Positions 32,612-41,119 of a stretch of DNA of 64,000 nucleotides are shown here, piece by piece. The translations under genes were made by a program, and so were the position numbers. The DNA comes from Methanolapillus africanus (lineage in GTDB: Archaea; Halobacteriota; Methanosarcinia; Methanosarcinales; Methanosarcinaceae): positions 46,052-110,051 of the forward strand of contig NZ_JAWDKD010000002.1 in the NCBI RefSeq assembly GCF_032714475.1. The letters run 5' to 3'. Each line of letters starts with the position of its first letter. The stretch's first letter is position 1. Below the pieces are notes generated by a model that saw nothing but the letters and a program-made list of their open reading frames with translations, was not told the DNA's origin and did no database searches.

Positions 32612-33795
32612 ACGGATTCCCCCAGCGCTTCTTTGACGCAGCGATCAACCGTTCCGAAAACGGATTTCATGCCGCACATGCCGGGAACGTAAGCATAAGC
32701 CTTTCCGGAGTTTACCATCATACAAGAATATTTGTCGCCCGCCGGCGATACGACCATACAGGTGTCGCACACCACTTTGGCGCCGCTTTTCTCAATTTGA
32801 GCCACCAAATCCGGATTTTTATTCGCCACTTCTCGGGACGTGAAAACCCAAAACTCTTTGGCAACCGTTTTCCCGGCGACCAGTTTGGCAATTTGTGAGA
32901 GTTCGTCAACAGAACAGTGCGGGCAGCCGACTGTCACGATGTCGGGACGAACGGATGAGTCTGCCGACGCGTAAACCGAATCAATCTGAGATTTGTCAAT
33001 AGAAACCCGTTCAGCCGGGCGTTCAAAGGAAATATTTTTGTCCAACGTTTCCGGCGTCACGCCGTCAATGTGGTAAAGTGCAACGGCGCCCGATGCCGCC
33101 ATCGCCGCGCCGAGCATTTTCATTTCATCCTTCGCCGGCGCTTTTGTCAGGTGGAAAATCGGAATCTTGTTCCCGACCAGTTTTCCGGCGACGAATCCAA
33201 GCGCGCCGAAATCGGAACCGGTCAAATCAAAGTCGACGGTGATGTCCATATTCGGAATCCGGTTTTCCGGCCGGTGTAAACCAAAGTCGGCCGTCTTCCC
33301 GACCAAGGCTGCCGACAACGCTGACGGACCGCCTTCCCGGTTGGTGCGGGCGCCGAGAACCGAATTGGAATAAGAGATTGCGGAAGACTCGCCCCAAGCC
33401 AAATGATCTTTGTATTGAACGTCAAATCCTTCCAAATAATACGGCGTGCAAGTGCACTTGGATTCGATGCCGAGATTCTTAAACGCCTGAATGATTTCCA
33501 ATTGTTTTTTGGCAAAATGAGCGTCAATGTTGATGCGTTCCCAATTTTGGAGATCCATACCGGCCGGATTGAGGACGGTCGGCACTTTGACAATTCCCTT
33601 CAAATCGGAAATCCATTCCAAACCGGCGTCGCCGATTGTTTTGTAAGAGACGCCCGACACTTGAGCGCTTTTGATCGGAATGAGTTTGTCGGCGCCGTAA
33701 ATGTCGCCGAGCGCCACTAAAATTTCAATCGCTTTTTGGAGCGTTGCCCCGTCGTCGCCGCGCAGAGTCCGCTCTTCTTCTTTTGTTAAATACAT
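32608..33795 (-). CDS. Phosphomevalonate dehydratase, large subunit (AcnX, DUF521)
   Basis: This 395-residue catalytic subunit belongs to aconitase-X. The N-terminus MYLTKEEERTLRGDDGATL, the motif IPIKSAQVSGVSYKTIGDAG, CTCTPYYLEG and TVGCPHCSVDELSQIAKL are typical; the last and VCDTCMVV contain Cys ligands of the Fe-S cluster. It begins with GGTGGATTT ahead of the ATG. It acts with the small subunit in the archaeal mevalonate pathway. It lies 79 nt after the UbiD-type gene. Confidence 0.94.
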   Translation of the reverse strand: MYLTKEEERTLRGDDGATLQKAIEILVALGDIYGADKLIPIKSAQVSGVSYKTIGDAGLEWISDLKGIVKVPTVLNPAGMDLQNWERINIDAHFAKKQLEIIQAFKNLGIESKCTCTPYYLEGFDVQYKDHLAWGESSAISYSNSVLGARTNREGGPSALSAALVGKTADFGLHRPENRIPNMDITVDFDLTGSDFGALGFVAGKLVGNKIPIFHLTKAPAKDEMKMLGAAMAASGAVALYHIDGVTPETLDKNISFERPAERVSIDKSQIDSVYASADSSVRPDIVTVGCPHCSVDELSQIAKLVAGKTVAKEFWVFTSREVANKNPDLVAQIEKSGAKVVCDTCMVVSPAGDKYSCMMVNSGKAYAYVPGMCGMKSVFGTVDRCVKEALGESV

Positions 33796-33874
33796 AATTC
33801 AAAATCCACCATTATTGAAGTGCTGTTTGCTGTTTTGCTTTTCGCAGCTTTGCTGTTTTTAATGAAAACGTGAA

Positions 33875-35158
33875 TTACTTTTTAAGAACGGGAAACTTTG
33901 CCCGTTCGAAATCTTCCTTGTTCGCCAAAACTTTGGTCGCGTCCACGCCAACTTTTGTGGTCGTGCCGTCCGGCGCGCCCCGCGGGTCCAGCGAGCTGCC
34001 GCGCACATTCGGAACAATCAAGATGTCCATGTCGCCCTTGACGCGCGTCGCGATCGCAAATTCGATGTCGTCCGGATTGAAAATATCAATGTCTTCATCC
34101 ACGACGACGACATGTTTCAAACTGGTGTGCGCCGCAAAAGCCGCCATGATCGCGTTTTTGGCGTCGCCTTCCGTTTGCTTTTTGATTTGAACGACCGCGT
34201 GCAGATAGCAGCAGCCGCCTTCCGGCAAAACGACGTTTTTGACCGTCGTCACTTCGCTGACCGCTTTGTAAATTTTCGGTTCGTACGGCACGCCCATCAT
34301 CAAAAGATGTTCGGCGCCGCCCGGCAAAATACCGTGATAAATCGGATTTTTCCGGTGGTAAATCCGGGTAATGTGAATGACCGGCTCCGGCCGGATGTGG
34401 TCGTAAGTGCCCGTGATGTCCACGAACGGTCCTTCCGGCACGCGCCCCGTCGGATCGATATAGCCTTCTAAAACATATTCGGCATGCGGCACATGAACGC
34501 CGTTTTCACATTTGAAAAGTTCAACCGGCGCGCCCCGGAGAGCCGCTGCATATTCAAATTCTTTGGACGCCGCGACGCGGGTGGTGCTTGCGTACGTAAT
34601 GACCGGATCGGCGCCGAGAACAATCGCCACCGGTAATTTTTCGCCTTTTTCGGACGCTTTCTTGTGCAGAACAAACGTATGCCGCGGCGGAACCAACCGG
34701 GCAGCCAACCGGGTTTTGTCGATCAGCATGAGACGGTGGATAGACGCGTTCATTTCGCCGCCGTATTCGGAAACAACGACGCCGGCCGTGATATAGCCGA
34801 GTCCGCCATCCTTTTCAAAGTGTTTCATGATGGGCAATTTCGTCAAATCGACGTCTTTGCCTTCCAAAACGACTTCTTTGGTCGGCGAATCGTTAACGAT
34901 TTTAACGGTGCCGTTGGGCGTAATGTCGGATAATTTTTGAATAATTTCGTCGCGTGGAACGCCGAGCATGGCGCCGAGTTCTTCGCGGGTGCCGAGAAGG
35001 TTCATAATGGCTGCAGATCCGGAAACGTCATGGAAAAAAACAGGACCTTTGGTTTGATGGGCAATCACAGGCGCTTCGAAGTCTTTGGAAACGGGATCGG
35101 GCACTTCCGTTAACCGACCGTTTGCTTTTAAGTTGTCAATAAAATCGCGGAAACTCAT
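33875..35158 (-). CDS. UbiD-family decarboxylase (anhydromevalonate phosphate decarboxylase)
   Basis: This 427-residue UbiD-type enzyme needs prenylated FMN. The N-terminus MSFRDFIDNLKANGRLTEV, GYITAGVVVSEYGG, ARLVPPRHTFVLHKKA and FDITGTYDH-type PEGPFVDITGTYDH and the C-terminal VDEDIDIFNPDDIEFAIATR are family features. In archaea this member decarboxylates trans-anhydromevalonate phosphate to isopentenyl phosphate. Adjacent AcnX genes support that role over other UbiD functions. It is first in the operon. Confidence 0.93.
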   Translation of the reverse strand: MSFRDFIDNLKANGRLTEVPDPVSKDFEAPVIAHQTKGPVFFHDVSGSAAIMNLLGTREELGAMLGVPRDEIIQKLSDITPNGTVKIVNDSPTKEVVLEGKDVDLTKLPIMKHFEKDGGLGYITAGVVVSEYGGEMNASIHRLMLIDKTRLAARLVPPRHTFVLHKKASEKGEKLPVAIVLGADPVITYASTTRVAASKEFEYAAALRGAPVELFKCENGVHVPHAEYVLEGYIDPTGRVPEGPFVDITGTYDHIRPEPVIHITRIYHRKNPIYHGILPGGAEHLLMMGVPYEPKIYKAVSEVTTVKNVVLPEGGCCYLHAVVQIKKQTEGDAKNAIMAAFAAHTSLKHVVVVDEDIDIFNPDDIEFAIATRVKGDMDILIVPNVRGSSLDPRGAPDGTTTKVGVDATKVLANKEDFERAKFPVLKK

Positions 35159-35221
35159 AGTATCTGAGGTTAAAAAAGCAAAGGATGAATAAATAAGTTA
35201 TTAAAATTCTAAAATATTTAT

Positions 35222-35596
35222 TCAAATCCGGACTCTTTCAACCATTTCTCCTTCAACCATTTTGTTTAAACTTTCGGATTCAATTTCATTGTTTAATTTC
35301 AAGTTATTCGCGTTCACCATTGAAAACAAAAGATCTTGGTTTTTCTCCAAAAGATCAATTTTTTCTTTCATAATCGCATAATCGATTGCAAACCAAGATA
35401 TGTTATTGAGTCGGACACCATGCTGAAACATTTCATCGGCATCGTTCCCAAACACATAATCAAAATAAAGCATCTCAGACAAGACGTCTCGCTTATAAAG
35501 AATCTTCATAAATTCGTCTTTTTCTTCTTTCGTTGCCGTTTGGGGATTCATGTAAATCGCCCAGTGTTGCCCCATTTCAAAAATTTCCAAGCTCAT
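35222..35596 (-). CDS. Hypothetical protein (about 124 aa, helical)
   Basis: I do not recognise it. It is helical and soluble (MSLEIFEMGQHWAIYMNPQT at the start, then VFGNDADEMFQHGVRL and a predicted coiled C-terminus). I choose ATG 35596, since the upstream extension to 35653 is AT-rich and unlike coding DNA. A membrane protein lies immediately upstream on the same strand, so the two may form a pair. Its AT content is higher than that of the neighbours, which may mean recent acquisition. Confidence 0.55.
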   Translation of the reverse strand: MSLEIFEMGQHWAIYMNPQTATKEEKDEFMKILYKRDVLSEMLYFDYVFGNDADEMFQHGVRLNNISWFAIDYAIMKEKIDLLEKNQDLLFSMVNANNLKLNNEIESESLNKMVEGEMVERVRI

Positions 35597-35666
35597 TTTG
35601 ATCAACTCGTTCTTTAAAATAAAGAATGAATTCATAATTATAAATTTTTTCATAATTTATTGAAAT

Positions 35667-36029
35667 TTATTTATATTTTTTATTTTGATGAAAATATTCC
35701 AAATAATTTTGATGAAATGAATTCGATTCCTTTTGATTTAAGAAAAAATCAATTCGTTTGTTTAAATCTTTTAACCCATTCTTTCGCTTTTTATTTTCAC
35801 GGGAAAGGTTTGAAATTTTGAATTTCAAAGATTGAAATTCCAGTTCCATCAGATGGTTTGCTTGTTGAATTTTTAACTCAGATTCATGGGACTGAGTTTG
35901 AATCAGCAATTCGATTTTATGAAAACGTTTGCTAATCCATCGAATTAATCCGAAATAAGATCCGACAAAAGCTGTTAAAGCTCCGGCCAGAAATCCGGCG
36001 TATTTGAGTAAAAGATCCATACATTCCAT
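35667..36029 (-). CDS. Hypothetical membrane-anchored coiled-coil protein (about 120 aa)
   Basis: No family recognised. A single hydrophobic segment near the N-terminus (LLLKYAGFLAGALTAFVGSY) is followed by a long charged helix (FHKIELLIQTQSHESELKIQ and onward) likely to be a coiled coil. I choose ATG 36029; the longer frame to 36188 adds a low-complexity Phe/Leu stretch from AT-rich DNA. It is AT-rich like its downstream neighbour. This layout recalls small phage or toxin-like membrane proteins, but that is only an impression. Confidence 0.5.
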   Translation of the reverse strand: MECMDLLLKYAGFLAGALTAFVGSYFGLIRWISKRFHKIELLIQTQSHESELKIQQANHLMELEFQSLKFKISNLSRENKKRKNGLKDLNKRIDFFLNQKESNSFHQNYLEYFHQNKKYK

Positions 36030-36264
36030 TTTAAACCACCAAACTTTGAACAAAGGAACGAAACCGGAATTTAATAAAACGTTATCGATTTTGATAAAAT
36101 GAAAAAAGAGATATAAGAGAAATGAAACGAAAAAATAAAATTGAAAAATATAAAAAATAAGAAGAAAGAAAAAGAAGAGAGAAAACAAAAGAAAAATGAA
36201 AAATAAAAAGAAGAGAAAAAAAGAAAATCAATCAAATAAAATAACAGGATTTGATTCCAAAAAC

Positions 36265-36669
36265 TCATCCGTGAATCAAAGCCGGCAAACATCTTGTGCA
36301 AACCCACAAACTTTCGCCGCCATGGCGCATCGGCAGCAAATACGCATTGTATTCACTTTTGCCGCATTTGTAACAAACAATGGAGCTGTCTTTGATTTTC
36401 GGCTGTGTTTTTGCCTTTTCTTCATCAAACGGAACGGTTTCCCGCGTTTCCACTGTAAGCGCGCCGGTCGGGCAAACGCCGATACAAAAACCCATGCCGT
36501 CGCACAAATCTTCCGACACGACTTTGGCTTTTCCGTTAATGATTTGAATCGCGCCTTCCGCACAGGGCGACACGCATTTTCCGCATCCGTTACATTTCTC
36601 TTCATCGATTTTGATAATGCTTCTGACAACTTTTTTGGACGGCGGTTTGCCGACGACATTTAATTCCAT
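36265..36669 (-). CDS. Ferredoxin-like protein with C-terminal zinc-ribbon-like motif
   Basis: This 134-residue protein has one complete [4Fe-4S] motif (CNGCGKCVSPC) and a second in which the second Cys is replaced (CDGMGFCIGVCPTG), so the second cluster may be [3Fe-4S] or absent. Related ferredoxins commonly have this CDGxGxC form. A C-terminal pair (CYKCG and WVCTRCLPALIHG) looks like a zinc ribbon often seen in small methanogen proteins. I choose ATG 36669; the GTG at 36681 is inside AGGTGG, its ribosome-binding site. It probably carries electrons; the partner is unknown. Confidence 0.85.
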   Translation of the reverse strand: MELNVVGKPPSKKVVRSIIKIDEEKCNGCGKCVSPCAEGAIQIINGKAKVVSEDLCDGMGFCIGVCPTGALTVETRETVPFDEEKAKTQPKIKDSSIVCYKCGKSEYNAYLLPMRHGGESLWVCTRCLPALIHG

Positions 36670-36790
36670 ATGATTTTCCACCTGATTTATTCATTCAATT
36701 AGTTTGAACTAGAATCATAGATGAACGATTAGGTATATAAAAGATACTTATCGAAAACACACGAAAATTATGAAAACTTTGACAAATCTA

Positions 36791-37459
36791 TCATTTTATC
36801 CGTTTTTTCCGGTATGCTAAGCAAACAATGCCTATCAAAAGAATAACAATGAGAAACGTCAGACCGTAGAGAGGCACATTATTCTTTTTGTCTCCAGCTT
36901 CAATGCTGTTTTTGACCTCATCCACGGTTGTATTAAGCCGTCCGAAATCTCCGACATAACGGTCGCCGTCTTTTATTAGATAACCTTGATTACTGGTAAT
37001 ACTGTAGGAATTTGGATAGCGCTCACTTTCACTTAAAAAAAGCAAAACTTGATCCCCCGGCGATAAAATCGGATTGACTCTGCCGTCCATGATACAGCTT
37101 TCATTGAGAGACCCGATTGTTATCACATGGATTTCCGACAACCCGGAACCTTTCAAATATTCATCAACTTCAATGACCGTATCCGCATTGGCGAAATTTT
37201 TGCCGAAATAGTCGTCATCTAAAAAATCACCGTCATCCCAAACAATCGTACTTTCGCCGACTGTTCCAATCAGGATTAGGTCAGCTGCTTCAGAGATTTC
37301 ATCGACATTACTGTACATGTGGTATGAAACATTATATCCCAAAGCACATCCGTAATTTGCACCCGAAAAATCGTTTGAACTGCCATATGAAATTGGAGCC
37401 ATCAAAACAATACAAAAAACAGAAATTAAAAAAACTGAAATTAAAAAAGATTGTTTCAT
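36791..37459 (-). CDS. Exported membrane-anchored surface protein (unknown)
   Basis: This 222-residue protein has an N-terminal signal (MKQSFLISVFLISVFCIVLM, then APISYGSS), a soluble domain rich in Asp and Asn, and a C-terminal membrane anchor (LYGLTFLIVILLIGIVCLAY) followed by a basic KKRIK. The layout fits an extracellular domain held by the C-terminus. No domain name is certain; segments DLILIGTVGESTIVWDDGDF and PGDQVLLFLSESE recall small beta-rich surface domains. Start ATG 37459 has AGGTAAAATT. Confidence 0.75.
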   Translation of the reverse strand: MKQSFLISVFLISVFCIVLMAPISYGSSNDFSGANYGCALGYNVSYHMYSNVDEISEAADLILIGTVGESTIVWDDGDFLDDDYFGKNFANADTVIEVDEYLKGSGLSEIHVITIGSLNESCIMDGRVNPILSPGDQVLLFLSESERYPNSYSITSNQGYLIKDGDRYVGDFGRLNTTVDEVKNSIEAGDKKNNVPLYGLTFLIVILLIGIVCLAYRKKRIK

Positions 37460-37486
37460 AATTTTACCTATTATTCGAGATTACTT

Positions 37487-37639
37487 TCTTTGAAAGGTGT
37501 AAATAAAAAATCACAAAATAAATACAGTTTCGAAGAATATATAAATTGTTTTAAAAAAATAGATTCAGATGAGATTCCAAAAATCGTGAAAAGATTATTG
37601 AAAAACAATATCAGTCAGATTAAAGGAATCATTTTATAG
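37487..37639 (+). CDS. Possible small protein upstream of Fic (about 50 aa, uncertain)
   Basis: An open frame here reads LKGVNKKSQNKYSFEEYINC and then FKKIDSDEIPKIVKRLLKNN, a plausible helical protein rich in Lys. Start is unclear: TTG at 37487 is possible, and an ATG at 37451 would overlap the neighbouring divergent gene. It lies 110 nt before Fic and might be a partner or a remnant. I consider it weakly supported. Confidence 0.3.
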   Translation, partial: SLKGVNKKSQNKYSFEEYINCFKKIDSDEIPKIVKRLLKNNISQIKGIIL

Positions 37640-37748
37640 ATACAAATCCATTATCAGCAACGAAATACGGAAGAAAAAGTGAAAAATAAAAACAAAAAGT
37701 CAAAAATAAAAAAATCAAATTTAAAAAATGAAAAGAGGAGGAACGGAG

Positions 37749-38531
37749 ATGACGATCGAAAAATCATTTAATGTCACGGATTTAAAATACTTTGCCGATT
37801 ACCAAAACAGAATCGGATGTCAAATCCCCTCTTTGATTGAAAAATATCCGTTTTCCGACAACGAACTTGATTTTAATTATTTGACGGAAGCGTCCGCCGT
37901 ATATTCATCAAACATTGAAGGAAATACGGTCGACCTCAATTCATTTATGAATTATAAACTATCCCGGCAAAAATCCAAAGAAAAAGAAATCGAAGAGATT
38001 GAAAACTTGATTTCAGCTTATAAATTTGCTCAGGAAAACACGCTTAGCAAATCCAATTTTTTGAAATGCCACGAATTACTTTCAAGAACATTGGTTTCCA
38101 AAAACCGGCGCGGAAAATATAGAAATGAGAGTGTGGGCGTATTCGGCGAATCCGGCTTGATTTATTTAGCTGTCGAACCGGAATTTGTCAAAGAAACGAT
38201 GGCAGCTTTTTTTGATGAGATCGAATCTCTTGAAAAACAGAAAAAAATGTCCGCCGCAGAAGTCTTTTATCATGCATCTCTGATTCATTTGAAATGCGCA
38301 CATATTCATCCGTTTTCGGATGGAAACGGAAGATCTGCCCGCCTCCTCGAAAAATGGTTTATCGCAAGCATGATGGGAAAACGCTTTTGGGCAATTGAAT
38401 CCGAAAGATGCTGCAAAGAAAATCGTTCGACATATTATGAAAATATTGATTTAGGCGTCAACTATTATGAACTTGATTATGACAAATGCTTACCGTTTTT
38501 AGAAATGCTGCCGAAATGTCTGAAAAAATAA
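37749..38531 (+). CDS. Fic-domain protein (predicted AMP transferase)
   Basis: This 260-residue Fic protein has the catalytic motif HPFSDGNGRSAR, and an N-terminal inhibitory helix motif SSNIEGN, so it belongs to the class that carries its own inhibitor. Fic enzymes transfer AMP or similar groups onto target proteins. The upstream region EIEEIENLISAYKFA is typical. I choose ATG 37749, preceded by AGGAGGAACGG; the ATG at 37728 is upstream of that site. It may be a toxin-like or regulatory gene; the target is not known. Confidence 0.9.
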   Translation: MTIEKSFNVTDLKYFADYQNRIGCQIPSLIEKYPFSDNELDFNYLTEASAVYSSNIEGNTVDLNSFMNYKLSRQKSKEKEIEEIENLISAYKFAQENTLSKSNFLKCHELLSRTLVSKNRRGKYRNESVGVFGESGLIYLAVEPEFVKETMAAFFDEIESLEKQKKMSAAEVFYHASLIHLKCAHIHPFSDGNGRSARLLEKWFIASMMGKRFWAIESERCCKENRSTYYENIDLGVNYYELDYDKCLPFLEMLPKCLKK

Positions 38532-38824
38532 AACAGAAATGTGAAAATAATAATAAAAGTAATAAAAATATAAATTAAAAACACAATTATATTTTTAATT
38601 ATATTCAGTCCGCTCCTATTTTTACACCACTCAATTTATAAATGAGCACATAAATGTTGAATCGTTTTTATTGAAAAGATTGACAATTCAATCCATCTTG
38701 ATCGATTCGGTTCAATTCGAATTTTTTGGATTCAATATCAATTCTCCAAATTTCATTCATTTTACCACACAATAACACCACACAATAACAAATGTGGTTC
38801 ACAAAAACGAAACAGGTTTTTCAT

Positions 38825-39559
38825 ATGGAAATCAATTACGAAACAATCGGACGTTTGGCAATCATTGCGCTCTCGTTGATTGTTATTTTTAATATTCTCG
38901 CCGTCTTCATCGGCATTTACAATATTCGGAGAAAGAAAATCCTTTTCCCGAAATTCGTTTTATTCATTTTATACTTATTTTATGCGCCGCTGAAATACGT
39001 TTTCTCAGCGTTCTCCATGAATGAGCAGCTGGTCGACGAGATTTTGGTCGAAATCCAAAACGCAGTCGCGCTGGACAAATTCAAAAAGAAAAGCGAGCGG
39101 AAAATTTTGCTGTTGCCGCAATGCTTGCGAAGCAGCAACTGCCGCGCCCGCTGCGATCCGCTTTACGGATTTATTTGCACCGGCTGCGGACGGTGCGACA
39201 TCGGACAATTGTGTCAGGAAGCGGAAGCGCGCGACTTTAAAGCATTTGTGATTCCGGGCGGCAGTTTTGTTCGAAAAATATTCAAAGAATACAAACCGAC
39301 GTCCTGCATCGGCGTGGCGTGTCCGGTCGAGCTGAGCGAATCGCTTCAAAAAACATCCATCATCCCGGCGCAAGGCGTTTATTTGACAAATGACGGCTGC
39401 TTTGAAACAAAAGTGAACGTTGAAGACGTGATTCGAAAAATGGAGCAAACCATTTCGACGGCAAAGCGAACCATGCTGCCGACGTTACCTGTCTTGCCGG
39501 CATTCCCGGGAACAGCACCGGCCGTGTCAGCCGCCGCAGCAAATTTGGGGGAAGAATAA
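38825..39559 (+). CDS. DUF116 family membrane protein, paralogue 1
   Basis: This protein of about 244 residues has two N-terminal membrane segments (IIALSLIVIFNILAVFIGIY and LFILYLFYAPLKYV), then a Cys-rich soluble part (LPQCLRSSNCRARCDPLYGF, ICTGCGRCDIGQLC and TSCIGVACPVELSE) that may bind an Fe-S cluster or zinc. The pattern is DUF116, whose function is unknown. A hydrophobic Ala/Pro tail ends the protein. I choose ATG 38825. The stop overlaps the next start (TAATG). Confidence 0.88.
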   Translation: MEINYETIGRLAIIALSLIVIFNILAVFIGIYNIRRKKILFPKFVLFILYLFYAPLKYVFSAFSMNEQLVDEILVEIQNAVALDKFKKKSERKILLLPQCLRSSNCRARCDPLYGFICTGCGRCDIGQLCQEAEARDFKAFVIPGGSFVRKIFKEYKPTSCIGVACPVELSESLQKTSIIPAQGVYLTNDGCFETKVNVEDVIRKMEQTISTAKRTMLPTLPVLPAFPGTAPAVSAAAANLGEE

Positions 39560-40248
39560 TGTATTCATTCATCGGAAAAGCGCTGACAATCGCCCTGGCG
39601 CTCTCAATCATTTTGATTTTTTTCGCGTTTTACGTCAGCCGCGGCAATTTGAAGAATCATTCTCTTTCCGCCGGCGTCGCCACGAGAACAATGGACTTTT
39701 TCTATAAGCCGATGCTTGCGGTTTACATGTTTTTGTTTAAATGTCCGGACAAACTGCACGAACGCATGTCCATTCTGAAAAATGAAGCGGGACGCAGAAA
39801 ATTCCAAAAAACGGAAAACAGAATCATTATCGCGCCCCACTGCATGCGCCACATGGAGTGCCCGGCCCGAACCACCCGTTTGGGAATTCAATGCGTTTCC
39901 TGCGGAAAATGCGATTATGCGGAAATTAAACAAATTGCAGAGAAGACCGGCTACACATTATACATCGTCACCGGCTCGTCTTTTGTCCGCCACATTTTGA
40001 GCAGCGACGAGGCCAAAGAAACGGACGGCGTTCTCGCGATCGGTTGCCACTATGAATTAAACAAAGGCGCTCGCGAACTTCGGAAAACAAAAATAACGAC
40101 ATACGGCGTTCCGCTTCTGTCAAACGGCTGCTACAATACGAAAATTGATATGATCTTGTTTGAAAAGGAGCTTCAGCGCCTTCAGGCGAATACCGGCGCC
40201 AATGTTTATCCGGATATAACGGAAGAGCCCGTAAATTTATCTCATTAA
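39559..40248 (+). CDS. DUF116 family membrane protein, paralogue 2
   Basis: This 229-residue protein repeats the layout of the gene before it: a single N-terminal membrane segment (ALTIALALSIILIFFAFYVS), a second hydrophobic stretch (PMLAVYMFLFKCPDK), and a Cys-rich domain (APHCMRHMECPARTTRLGIQ, then CVSCGKCDYAEIK and LAIGCHYELNKGA). It shares one base with the upstream gene, so both are made together. The Cys set differs between the two, suggesting different metal roles or a heteromer. Confidence 0.88.
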   Translation: MYSFIGKALTIALALSIILIFFAFYVSRGNLKNHSLSAGVATRTMDFFYKPMLAVYMFLFKCPDKLHERMSILKNEAGRRKFQKTENRIIIAPHCMRHMECPARTTRLGIQCVSCGKCDYAEIKQIAEKTGYTLYIVTGSSFVRHILSSDEAKETDGVLAIGCHYELNKGARELRKTKITTYGVPLLSNGCYNTKIDMILFEKELQRLQANTGANVYPDITEEPVNLSH

Positions 40249-40284
40249 ACGGCGTTTTAACATCACCGATTTCGGAGAAGTAAA

Positions 40285-40941
40285 ATGAGCGCCCCCAAAA
40301 AAACCGAATGTCATAAAGATTGTCAACACGAGCCGAATGAATGTCATGAACGGGAATACAATGATTCCGACGAATCTCATCCGTATTATTTGGATGCGGA
40401 CGACGGTTTGAATGACAACGGTCACGATTGCGGCTGCGGGCATCATCACAATCATGAGCATGGTCACGATCATGAAAACGCTCATGAACATGATCACAGT
40501 TGTGAACACCATAATCATGGGCACACCCACAATTATGAACAAGACCACGAACACGGTCACGATCAGGATCATGATTGCGAATCTCATCCGGGAGACGCCG
40601 AATCCAAAGCCGTTGTTTCGGAAATGATTTCTTTTTTGACCGAATTTGAAGAATTGTCCAAAGGCGCTGCTTATGGAGATTTCATGAAAAATAAATCTCT
40701 TCATGAACACTTGACGTCGCTTCTCGCAAAAGTCCAAGCCAAAGCGCTCGCCCTGGATCCTGATTTTATAAGCCGGAATCCGAAAGTAGATTGGAACAGT
40801 CTGCAAACCATCGAAACGCAAGTTGTCCACCCAACCTACGGACTCAATCCGGAAACACTTTGGGACCTGATCCGTCTGGACGTTCCGTTTTTGAACCGGC
40901 GGTTAGATGTCGTCGTCAACGGATGTTGTCACAATCATTAA
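40285..40941 (+). CDS. Histidine-rich metal-binding protein
   Basis: In this 218-residue protein, residues 8-100 are extremely rich in His, with Asp, Glu and Cys (HHHNHEHGHDHENAHEHDHS), followed by a helical domain (VVSEMISFLTEFEELSKGAA and later) and a C-terminal CCHNH. It should hold many metal ions, most likely nickel or zinc. It lies 36 nt after the second DUF116 gene with a GGAGAAGTAAA site, so the three form an operon. Metal storage or delivery is inferred. Nickel would fit a methanogen. Confidence 0.8.
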   Translation: MSAPKKTECHKDCQHEPNECHEREYNDSDESHPYYLDADDGLNDNGHDCGCGHHHNHEHGHDHENAHEHDHSCEHHNHGHTHNYEQDHEHGHDQDHDCESHPGDAESKAVVSEMISFLTEFEELSKGAAYGDFMKNKSLHEHLTSLLAKVQAKALALDPDFISRNPKVDWNSLQTIETQVVHPTYGLNPETLWDLIRLDVPFLNRRLDVVVNGCCHNH

Positions 40942-41119
40942 AAATTAAATGTATTAAAAAAGGATGGAAATAAATTAAAAAATAAAATAAATTAAAAAAT
41001 AAAATTCTTTTTTAAATTTTAATATATTTAGCATTAAATTAATATAAATTTGGAACGATTCATTTGAAAAGAATATAATTCAACTCAACGGCGATTTGCC
41101 GTTTCGGGGAAATTTTCAA

